Source of the DNA: Aquanectria penicillioides
Lineage: Eukaryota > Ascomycota > Sordariomycetes > Hypocreales > Nectriaceae
Reading direction: 5' to 3'
DNA: 64,000 nt
Assembly (NCBI GenBank): GCA_003415625.1
Contig: PYIU01000006.1
Span: forward strand, 1,364,001-1,428,000
Numbering within the stretch: the stretch's first letter is position 1; each line of letters begins with the position of its first letter. Of the stretch, positions 56,164 through 64,000 are shown in pieces. The notes under the pieces were generated by a model. It made no database searches, was not told where the DNA came from, and was given only the letters and a program-made list of their open reading frames with translations. The translations under genes were made by a program, and so were the position numbers.

Positions 56164-59100
56164 ATGGCAAAGTATGTTCCCCGCCAGAGGAAGCACAAAG
56201 TGCTTGCTCGCGAGCGAGCAAAAGAAAATGCCCGTCATGAAGTCGAGGACAGTAATGCCGTGGAATTGCTCCCCGAGCAGAAGCGCGCGCATGAGGAGAA
56301 GAAGGCCAAGATGAAGGAGGAGCTCAAGGCTGAGGGTGTCAAGATGACCGGCAAGAAGGCGAAGCGATTGGAGAAGTACATTGAGGGCAAGCTTCGCAAG
56401 GATGAGACCCGTGAGCTGCTGGCTAAGCTGGCCGAGCGCAAAGTTGACACCAGTCTGTTCACCAGCACGCGCTCGTTGGGCCAAGGTCGTGAGACGAAGA
56501 AGCAAGCGATCAACAGGGCGATGAGAGAAGAGAAGGCCGGTCTGGAGGGTGGAGAGGATAGGGAAGACCTGCTCTACGAGAAGCGACGAGAAGCTAAAGC
56601 GGATGATGAGAGCGATGAGGAGAGCGAGGGCGGTGCGGAATTGAAGGAAGCGCCTTCCAAGCCCGCTCAGACAAACAAGGCTCCCTCCCAGGCCGCCCCA
56701 GCAGCTTCTGCAACTACCAACGTTGGCTCGGGTCTGAAACGGCCTCTAGAGCTTGATGAAGACGGCCGACCAGTCATACAGAAGCGACAGAAACGAGGCG
56801 GTGTGAAATCCAAATTCTCAGTCACCCAAGTCGACGCTCCACCACTTCCACTTGAAGAGTCCGACGACAGCCATGACGATGACGACGAGGACGAGTGGAA
56901 TGGTTTTAGTGATGACGCGGGCGATAATGAATCCAAGAGCAGCGGCGAAGAGTCCGATGAGAGTGAAGACCAAGATGAGTTTGGAGAGGAACAAAGTTCT
57001 GAGGAAGATTCCTCAGAGGATGAGGACGAAGATGAAGAGATGGGGGATGATGAGAGCAAGACACAAAGGTCATCCTCGTTCAAAGCATGGGCGACCCAGC
57101 AGCGTAACGAGGCTCTTGGATACAACCCCGCTGAAGCAACGACCTCCAATATGGAAATCCCTACGATCGAGAACTTCGTCCCCCGAGCACCAGAGCAAGA
57201 TGCATTACCCATGGAGCTGCAACCTACAAAAAATACCGACCGCAAGGTGTATAGCGTAACTATCACACGAATACCCGAGATTCAAGAAGCCAGACTCAAG
57301 CTTCCTGTTGTTTCCGAGGAACAGAAATTGATGGAGGCGATTCACAACCATGATATTGTGGTCATTTGTGGTTCAACAGGTTCAGGAAAGACCACGCAAA
57401 TCCCCCAGTTCCTTTACGAGGCTGGTTACGGCTCTCCGGATTCCCCTACACCCGGTATGATCGGCATTACGCAACCGCGTCGAGTTGCCGCTGTCAGTAT
57501 GTCGAAGCGAGTTGCAGAAGAACTTGGCGACCATTCCGAGGTTGTAGCCTATCAGATCCGATTCGAGGGCACCGTCGACCCGAAGACGGCCATTAAGTTT
57601 ATGACTGATGGTGTGCTGCTCCGAGAAATCGCCCAAGATATTACCTTGCGCAAGTACTCGGCCATTGTCATCGACGAAGCCCACGAGAGAAGTGTCAACA
57701 CCGATATTCTCATCGGAATGCTGAGCCGAGTTATCAAGCTTCGTGCAGAACTAGCAGCCGAGGATCCCAAGGTCAAGCCATTGAAGCTTGTTATCATGTC
57801 AGCTACGCTAAGGATTGAGGATTTGACGATGAACCCAACTCTTTTCGCAACCCCGCCCCCTGTGCTTGAGGTGGAGGGACGACAACATCCCGTCACGATG
57901 CACTTTTCTCGGCGAACTTATCACGATTATGTTGAAGAAGCTTTCCGCAAGGTCAGCAGGGGCCACAAGAAGCTGCCCCCTGGCGACATTCTTGTCTTCT
58001 TGACTGGACGAAATGAGATCTTGCAGCTCAGCAAGCGCTTGAAGGCAGCTTTCGGCGGCCCTAGAACAGCCGAGGGTCCTAGAGTTCAAATTTCTGCAGC
58101 TGAGGCACCCGTCGAAGTAGAGGATATCGAGTTTGGTGACGTGGATGATAACAGAGGAGGCGACGATTTCGATGACATCCTCACGGATGACGAGAACGCG
58201 GAGGATGAAGAGGACGAATTCCAGATTGAGGAGGACCAAGAAGATGCTCCACTCAAGATGCGAGTATTGCCTCTCTACTCGCTCTTGCCGACTCGTGAGC
58301 AGATGCGAGTCTTTGAGCCTGCACCAGAGGGAACCCGACAGATCATTCTAGCAACCAACGTTGCGGAAACTAGTTTGACCATTCCTGGTATCCGATATGT
58401 CTTTGACTGCGGACGCTCAAAGGAGCGACAATACGACCGTACCAGCGGTGTTCAGAGCTACGACATTGGCTGGATCAGCAAGGCCAGCGCGAACCAGCGA
58501 TCTGGTCGTGCAGGTCGAACGGGGCCTGGTCACTGCTACCGATTGTACTCCTCGGCGGTGTTCGAGCGGGACTTCCCAGATTTCACTGATCCAGAGCTTC
58601 TGCGCATGCCTATCGAAGGTATTGTGCTCCAGCTGAAGGCGATGAACCTTCAACACGTCGTCAACTTCCCCTTCCCCACGCCCCCTGACCGCCGTGCGCT
58701 AGCAAAGTCAGAGAAGCTTCTGACATATTTGTCTGCTATCTCATCGACTGGACAAGTTACGCAGATCGGCCAGACCATGTCTGTGTTCCCCTTGTCGCCA
58801 AGATTTGCTCGCATTCTGTTGGTTGGGCACCTTCACGACTGTCTCCCTTACACGATCGCACTCGTTGCTGGTCTCTCTGCTGCCGAGGTTTTTCTCCCCG
58901 AGAGCCAAGCAGTTCCTGCTCTTACTGCCAAGGATGATAATGCTATCCGTACCACAGCTGATGTCCTTGCCGAGGACCGCCAAGCAAATGTGCGCAAGAT
59001 GTTCAACGAAGTCCAGAAGAACTTTTGCTTCCTCGACGACCGCTCCGATGCCATCAAGCTCCTCCAGGTCGTAGGCGAGTTTGCCCACGAGCCCACGGAG

Positions 59101-59799
59101 GAATGGTGCGAGAGCCACTTTGTGCGGTTCAAGGTCCTCAAGGAGATCCAGCAGCTTCGCAAGCAAATCACCGAGCTTCTGCGCACCAACGTCGCCTCGT
59201 TCGCGAACCTGAAGTTCCTGGACAAGCTGGATCCCCCTTCCCCCAAGCAGGTCGCCGCTCTGAAGCAGATGGTTGCTGCAGGCTTTATCGACCAGGTCGC
59301 CATCCGCGCAGATCTCTCGGCCAACCCCCCTGAGCAGTTCCGCAAGCCAAAGCGCGCCATTGACGTTCCATATATCCCTCTCATTCCCATCCACACAGGC
59401 CAAGAGGTCGAGAGCGACGCCGCTGTTTACATCCATCCCTCGTCGCCTCTCGCACACCGCAGCACGCAGGAGTGCCCCGAATACATTGTCTACTCGTACC
59501 TTCAACGAGGAACACAGTCCAGCATCGACTCTGAGAAGCGCCCCAAGACGAGAATGCACGCTCTCACCGATGTGACTGGTGGTCAGCTTGCAGGCCTAGC
59601 CAAGGGCACACCGTTGATAACTTACGGGAAACCCATCAAGGAGCTCAAGCCTACCACGGCGGCTGATGGCACCATGGTCCGTGAGTGCTTTGTGGTGCCG
59701 TACTTGAGGGCAGAGAACACAGGCGGCCAGGGCTGGCCGCTGCCCGCGAAGAAGGTGAAGCAGACAAAGGTTCCTGGCAAGGGATGGGTTGTCGAGTAG
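56164..59799 (+). CDS. ECM16: DEAH-box RNA helicase Dhr1/Ecm16 (DHX37)
   Basis: Nucleolar RNA helicase of the small-subunit processome that displaces U3 snoRNA from pre-18S rRNA. Single exon, 1211 residues, close to the yeast protein. The N-terminal 350 residues are charged with Lys-rich (KMTGKKAKRLEKYIEGKLRK) and acidic Ser/Glu/Asp tracts. Motif I GSTGSGKTT is at about 402-410, DEAH at 504-507, SAT in LVIMSATLR, motif V TNVAETSLTIPG and motif VI QRSGRAGRTGPG at about 778. An acidic insert (DDILTDDENAEDEEDE) within the second RecA domain is typical of the Dhr1 type. Helicase-associated and OB-fold regions follow. The start is the first ATG after the divergent promoter. Confidence 0.95.
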   Translation: MAKYVPRQRKHKVLARERAKENARHEVEDSNAVELLPEQKRAHEEKKAKMKEELKAEGVKMTGKKAKRLEKYIEGKLRKDETRELLAKLAERKVDTSLFTSTRSLGQGRETKKQAINRAMREEKAGLEGGEDREDLLYEKRREAKADDESDEESEGGAELKEAPSKPAQTNKAPSQAAPAASATTNVGSGLKRPLELDEDGRPVIQKRQKRGGVKSKFSVTQVDAPPLPLEESDDSHDDDDEDEWNGFSDDAGDNESKSSGEESDESEDQDEFGEEQSSEEDSSEDEDEDEEMGDDESKTQRSSSFKAWATQQRNEALGYNPAEATTSNMEIPTIENFVPRAPEQDALPMELQPTKNTDRKVYSVTITRIPEIQEARLKLPVVSEEQKLMEAIHNHDIVVICGSTGSGKTTQIPQFLYEAGYGSPDSPTPGMIGITQPRRVAAVSMSKRVAEELGDHSEVVAYQIRFEGTVDPKTAIKFMTDGVLLREIAQDITLRKYSAIVIDEAHERSVNTDILIGMLSRVIKLRAELAAEDPKVKPLKLVIMSATLRIEDLTMNPTLFATPPPVLEVEGRQHPVTMHFSRRTYHDYVEEAFRKVSRGHKKLPPGDILVFLTGRNEILQLSKRLKAAFGGPRTAEGPRVQISAAEAPVEVEDIEFGDVDDNRGGDDFDDILTDDENAEDEEDEFQIEEDQEDAPLKMRVLPLYSLLPTREQMRVFEPAPEGTRQIILATNVAETSLTIPGIRYVFDCGRSKERQYDRTSGVQSYDIGWISKASANQRSGRAGRTGPGHCYRLYSSAVFERDFPDFTDPELLRMPIEGIVLQLKAMNLQHVVNFPFPTPPDRRALAKSEKLLTYLSAISSTGQVTQIGQTMSVFPLSPRFARILLVGHLHDCLPYTIALVAGLSAAEVFLPESQAVPALTAKDDNAIRTTADVLAEDRQANVRKMFNEVQKNFCFLDDRSDAIKLLQVVGEFAHEPTEEWCESHFVRFKVLKEIQQLRKQITELLRTNVASFANLKFLDKLDPPSPKQVAALKQMVAAGFIDQVAIRADLSANPPEQFRKPKRAIDVPYIPLIPIHTGQEVESDAAVYIHPSSPLAHRSTQECPEYIVYSYLQRGTQSSIDSEKRPKTRMHALTDVTGGQLAGLAKGTPLITYGKPIKELKPTTAADGTMVRECFVVPYLRAENTGGQGWPLPAKKVKQTKVPGKGWVVE

Positions 59800-60075
59800 A
59801 CTGATGGGATGAACAAAAGTTTTCGGTATACATGGTGCATATAGATAAGATACCTCATAATTTGGATTGATGAAATTGTATTCAATCACACATACGAACT
59901 CTAAGACTCATAATCCAGTCCTCTTATGCGTGAAGGAGATTGAAAACGTTAAATAAGAGGGGAAGTGGTTTGAACAGAATGTATTGGGTATCAAAGATAT
60001 AAATACAAGATCCTCATAGTGGCTCTTTTCTAGAGCGCCAACGCCAGGTCCCCTTTTCTCCCAACCCGAATGCCG

Positions 60076-61075
60076 TTATGATGCCGATGGCGTGCTTGTG
60101 CTCATCTTGCTCTTCCTCCGCTTGGGCTTGGGTGCCGTGGCCGATTTAGGCGTCTTGTCCGCCTTGCTATCCTTCTTGTCGTCGAATTTGGTGTTGAGCG
60201 TTGGTCCACTGATTGGGCCGAGTCCCTCCTGCTTTGCAAGCTGCGGCGGCGGCACGACCTTGCGTCCCGTGGAAGAGAGATGAAATTCGCCGGGGCGACC
60301 GGTGATGGGGTTCTCGTCGACGTAATCCCCACCGTACTTCATGTGAACCATGAGGGATTCTTCAGCTAGCCTCTCAAGTGAGAGTTCGTCGTTCTTGTGG
60401 GCGGTAGGAGCAGCGGTCTTGCCAGCCTCCTCCGGCATGGGAGTAGCCTCCTTTGAGTCTTGGATTTTGTGTCGCGTGGAGGGTTGGTTGGAAGGGAGTT
60501 GATAGACGTGGCCAAGGGATGGACGCCATTTTCGAACGCTCTCAGCTGCAGGGAGAGCTTTTGCAATAGCAGACGATATCGTCATCTGCACGCGCAGGGT
60601 TAGCATGTGCACACACGTGAAACAAAACGAGGCAAGGTCCTTACCAGTCTCGAAGCAAGGATGTCGCTCAGGGTAGGCGCCATGTAGATGTTCTCCCCAA
60701 CGACAAAGTATGAGGCGTGCACTGTCACTTCATCTTCCTCATCATAGCGCTTTCGCCGAGTCTGCTTGCGAATCACCCAGACGCCTGTGCCGGTACCAGG
60801 CGCCATCTCTGCGGGCTCCTCGCCGACGATGAACTCTAGGCCAGACATGGTCTTGAGGCGGGCTTCGAAGGCCTCGCGGGTCTGGATGTAGTGGTACATG
60901 GCCATGTTGTTCATGGCCTGGCTCATGATGACGGCATTGTTGGAGGTTCTTTCAAAGAAGGGCGACTCAGCGAAGTAGAAGAGGATAGTATTAGAGTGCA
61001 GGCCGCCCATGTTGGCGATGATGGGAGGAGAGCGCCATTGGATCTCGTCAAGAGGGGGTCGTTGGGGTTCGCCAT
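60076..61075 (-). CDS. MED6: Mediator complex subunit 6
   Basis: Head-module subunit of Mediator, which connects activators with RNA polymerase II. Exons run from the ATG at 61075 to 60645 and from 60585 to 60076; the intron is 60586-60644. The Med6 core is clear: ILFYFAESPFFERTSNNAV, then MYHYIQTREAFEARLKTMSG, and EVTVHASYFVVGENIYMAP. The expected N-terminus (LDEIQWRSPPII, then MGGLHSN) reads one frame away from the MANPND start; the break is at a five-G run at 61054-61058, and one added G restores a 313-residue protein. The C-terminal part is Lys/Ser/Pro-rich (KPKRRKSKMSTSTPSAS). It is divergent from the MMTAG2-like gene. Confidence 0.9.
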
Positions 61076-61532
61076 GTTAGAAGCTGACGTGGCGAAGCAG
61101 AGCGCGTGCGCTGGCGGCGGGCAGAGGATAGGAGTCGCGGGTCGTGAGCGTTGCGAAGTCGGACGTCGATTTATTTGGCAGCTGATGTGCAGAGAGAGAA
61201 GAGGGAGACTGGATCAGTCGCTGACTGGCGAAGCTTTAGTGACGTCGGGTCTAGCTTTAGTATAAGTTTTACAGGGGAGAATAGCGCCCACGCCAGCCCC
61301 GCAGTTTTTCTGGTTCAGTGGCGTTGTAGCGAGGTACGTACAGGAGCCGTGGGAGAATGGCGTCCACTGCCGCTGCGCATTGTTTTACTGAGGCAATGAA
61401 TTTCAACTTTGCCTCTCCATCGTCCTTGGTCCTGGTGTGACAACGACAAGAACCACACCAAACCCATCTTTCTGACCTTCCTTCACACTTCCGTATCCCT
61501 GGTTGTCACCAGAATCCCCCCCTCCCCCAACC
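61076..61532. other. Shared 5' region of MED6 and the MMTAG2-like gene
   Basis: About 460 bases between two divergent genes. No coding frame supported. Confidence 0.5.
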
Positions 61533-62270
61533 ATGGATCTGCTCTCCAGCATCCGCAAGTCTGGCTCCAGAGGCGGCGTCAACTTCAGCTGGGACGACGT
61601 CGCGGCTTCGTCTCATCGTGAAAATTATCTCGGACACAGTCTCAAAGCCCCCGTGGGTCGGTGGCAGAAGGGCCGCGATCTCAACTGGTATGCCAAGGCG
61701 GATGCGACAGAAGCCAACGATCCAAACGAGACCGAAGAGGAGCGCCGAGAACGTGAACGAAAAGAAGAGCTCCGCAAGATCAAGGAGGCTGAAGAGGATG
61801 CAATCGCCCAAGCATTAGGACTTCCACCGCCCGTCAGGAACGCCTCCGGTGCGAACTCGGTCGAGGTTGGTACCCAGAGAATAATTGGACCGGCCAGTGG
61901 ACCACCAGCAGCAGACGAACCTAGCGACAGAAAGAAGGAGAGAATCCGGCGACATGGCGACTCAGAGAGACGGGAGAGGCGACGACACAGGAGCAGAAGC
62001 CGCGATCGTGATCACGATCGTGACCGTGAGCATCGACACAGAAGGCACAGACGAAGCCGGAGCCGCGATCGGGACGGTGGCAGAGACAAGGAGAGGGGCC
62101 GAGGAAATGATACCGAGGAACGCAGGCAGCGACATGCTGGTACTCATAACCGAAGTGTTGAGGGAGGCGAACGCCGCCAGAGAGACCGAAGCAGAGAACG
62201 ACGTCGCTCAAGATCAAGGGGTCACCGACGACGAAGCGTCAGCCCCCGACCGCCCCGTGTCCGAGATTGA
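61533..62270 (+). CDS. MMTAG2-domain, RS-rich nuclear protein
   Basis: Single exon, 245 residues, from the ATG at 61533 (MDLLSSIRKSGSRGG). Residues 10-65 match the conserved domain of multiple myeloma tumor-associated protein 2: GGVNFSWDDV, then RENYLGHSLKAPVGRWQKGR and DLNWYAK. A charged helix (EERRERERKEELRKIKEAEE) follows, and then an Arg/Ser/Asp/His-rich tail of about 110 residues resembling RS domains of splicing proteins. The function of the domain is unknown; nuclear RNA processing is a guess from composition. Three other RS/RD-rich or splicing-linked proteins lie in the window. Confidence 0.88.
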   Translation: MDLLSSIRKSGSRGGVNFSWDDVAASSHRENYLGHSLKAPVGRWQKGRDLNWYAKADATEANDPNETEEERRERERKEELRKIKEAEEDAIAQALGLPPPVRNASGANSVEVGTQRIIGPASGPPAADEPSDRKKERIRRHGDSERRERRRHRSRSRDRDHDRDREHRHRRHRRSRSRDRDGGRDKERGRGNDTEERRQRHAGTHNRSVEGGERRQRDRSRERRRSRSRGHRRRSVSPRPPRVRD

Positions 62271-62817
62271 GAAAATAGTTATTTATTGATACTATAGTGA
62301 TACCCGTTTCATGTCGCAATACACAATGTCATATTTTGAGCTGTCATGATGGTTCTTCGGGTCCTTGACTCTGCTCCACATTTGATCTAATCAATAATTA
62401 CCCACCTAACAAAGATGAGCATAGTAGTCAACAAATCAGTCCATTAAGCACCATCTCAACTGCGTATTGTCAAAATACATTCTAAGCTATTAGTTGTCAA
62501 GTTCTAAAAGCATCTACAACATCAGTATACCATACGTTATCTCTCCAAAGCCCCCCATCAATGAGCCCCCTTTACAATGAAAACCTCAATCTTTCAGACG
62601 GTACCATGCCGTATTGCCCCTTGTGATATCTCCTTCTGTTCCACCGGTGCAACTGACGAGCAGATTACTGGGTGAGTTGAGTCAAGCTATGTGAGTACGT
62701 GGCTCAACCTCTCGCAAAACTCTCTTTCGCAGCATTAAGAAGGTTCGATATCACTCTCGATGTCTGAGGAAGGAGTTTTCCTTGATGTGTTGTTTTCCTG
62801 TAGATCTTCTTATTTCG
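62271..62817. other. Convergent 3' region, AT-rich
   Basis: About 550 AT-rich bases between the MMTAG2-like and BTB genes. No supported coding frame. Confidence 0.5.
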
Positions 62818-63972
62818 CTACTTAGTCACTGTCCGAAACTCTTCCAGACGACCAGCTAATCCAGTCAATTGAAGATGGTCTCTCAGTGGGTCGAAACTAT
62901 AATAGTAGTGGCCCTGAAGTGGCTCCTCTGCTCGAGTTATGGCCTCTCGAACTGTTGCCATATGATCGCAGCGCTGCGACCCGGAACCCCCTTTTGCAAA
63001 TGAAAGGATTTCCGTGACTGAAGCTGCTAAGTCTGTGACGCTTTCTCGTATCTCATTGGGCTGTTTTGGTAGTACAGATCCTCTAGTTTTTGTCATTCCA
63101 AACCATAGACCCCCAGGGTCATATAGATACATTTCAAATTATCCGCCGTAGAGCTATAGTAACCATGATGAATTTCGCCAGTCATCAGTTCATCTATTTT
63201 TGCTTGAACTGAATTAAGAATGAGTTTGATTTTCTCCGTCCGGGAAATCTTGACCTTTGCTAGATTAAAATTCGTTAATTTTGAATATGAAGAAACATGG
63301 TGAGGCGAACTTACCGAGTATGCCGGATAGACTTAGATGGTCATTATTGTCAAGGCAGGTACCATCTGCCAGAACTACGCAGCCCGATTCATCGACAGAG
63401 CTTTGAAGAACCAACTTGTTCATCACCTTATAATAGAGATCGGAGTCTCCAAACTGCCATGCCACGTATGTCAACATGACGAGGCGCGCTTCCTCTGTTT
63501 CATCTTGGGCGGCAGCTGCCTTCTTCAGCCATGGCCCAGCCCATGGGCGTAAAAGCTTTGGCATATTATACTTGTCGGCAACGATCCAAATATCATAGAG
63601 ATCTTGAAGGTCCGGGTCATTGGGGATATTGTCAAAGCAATTATGAATGATGTCCAGGAAAACGGTCATGGGTTTCGCTTTATCGTCTGGTAATTTCACA
63701 ACCCATTTACCTTCAGCTGGCCTCGACTCCTTGAAAGGACCAAAAAGCATTTTCTTCCATACATCCGAAGCCCTTCGCAATGTTGCTGAGCATACCAGGA
63801 ACTCTACTTCGCATTCGTCGACCCCCGCACCAACATGAAGTCGAAGGTCTCCATCGTGGTCAAAAATCAAAGTCTTGAGATCGGTTTTGGCTCGGGGAGC
63901 GCCACGGTTGGCTTCCACGGTGTTTGTCTGAGGTTCAACCTCCTTCAATTTCCTTTTAGGACTAGACTGCAT
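62818..63972 (-). CDS. BTB/POZ-domain protein, fungal type
   Basis: Likely adaptor-type protein of the large fungal BTB/POZ group. Exons 63972-63315 and 63259-62818; intron 63260-63314. The start is the ATG at 63972, though the frame stays open upstream to the window edge, so an earlier start or exon cannot be excluded. Residues about 35-140 form the BTB fold: LIFDHDGDLRLHVG, FLVCSATLRRASDVWKKML, FLDIIHNCFDNIP and LYDIWIVADKYNMPKLLRPW. The second exon has HMATVREAITRAEEPL, as seen near the end of related fungal proteins. The frame breaks at a five-base run at 63110-63114; one added base gives 366 residues. Without it the protein stops after VYGLE. Confidence 0.8.
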
Positions 63973-64000
63973 TTTGAGCAAGTTCCAGGTTATGAGGCAA

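Noticed and set aside
58741..59559. 272-codon frame antisense to DHR1
   Set aside because: Shadow of the helicase gene caused by codon bias.

Overview
The window is nuclear DNA of a filamentous ascomycete, most likely a Sordariomycete and probably of the order Hypocreales. Support: many genes carry short GT-AG introns of about 47-106 bases with CTAAC/CTGAC-like branch sites; fungal core genes (ORC2, TIM22, PRP45, UGO1, calcineurin A, DHR1/ECM16, MED6) sit among plant-polymer enzymes (AA9 monooxygenase, PL4 rhamnogalacturonan lyase, GH16 glucanase); and long intergenic stretches are rich in microsatellites. The order-level placement is inference. I see 27 protein-coding genes, two of them cut by or open to the window edges, and no rRNA, tRNA, transposon, CRISPR array or secondary-metabolite cluster. 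Layout: 1-9 kb holds dolichol kinase (cut at the left edge), ORC2, a PGP phosphatase, a Myb/SANT-like protein and TIM22. 9.5-18 kb holds a membrane-anchored GH16 enzyme, a small membrane protein and a secreted PL4 lyase, separated by repeat-rich or AT-rich gene-free DNA. 18.4-29 kb is a dense housekeeping block: PRP45, a p24 cargo receptor, a PhoD-like phosphatase, RRP15, mitochondrial ferredoxin and UGO1. 30-36.6 kb holds the AA9 enzyme, a COMPASS Shg1-type protein with a very long RD/RS tail and a TPT-family transporter. 36.6-40.7 kb is a 4 kb stretch without a gene. 40.7-64 kb holds a membrane-anchored ubiquitin protease, a cysteine-rich membrane protein, trimethyllysine dioxygenase, a short-chain reductase, calcineurin A, a proteasome-assembly chaperone, DHR1, MED6, an MMTAG2-like RS protein and a BTB protein. 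How the genes relate: there is no operon-like pathway. Several divergent pairs share short 5' regions (ORC2/GEP4, ferredoxin/UGO1, chaperone/DHR1, MED6/MMTAG2). Mitochondrial functions recur (GEP4, TIM22, ferredoxin, UGO1, possibly the Ubp16-like protease), as do RNA and chromatin functions (PRP45, RRP15, Shg1, DHR1, MED6, MMTAG2). The strongest cross-window observation is that six genes lose frame at a G or C run of 2-5 bases in a way that one added G/C repairs; each repaired length is then a whole number of codons. A seventh gene (trimethyllysine dioxygenase) has a related break. This looks like systematic under-calling of G/C runs in the assembly rather than biology, and it will break automatic gene models. 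Two genes also contain 6-base micro-exons. I did not find a convincing new biological system.
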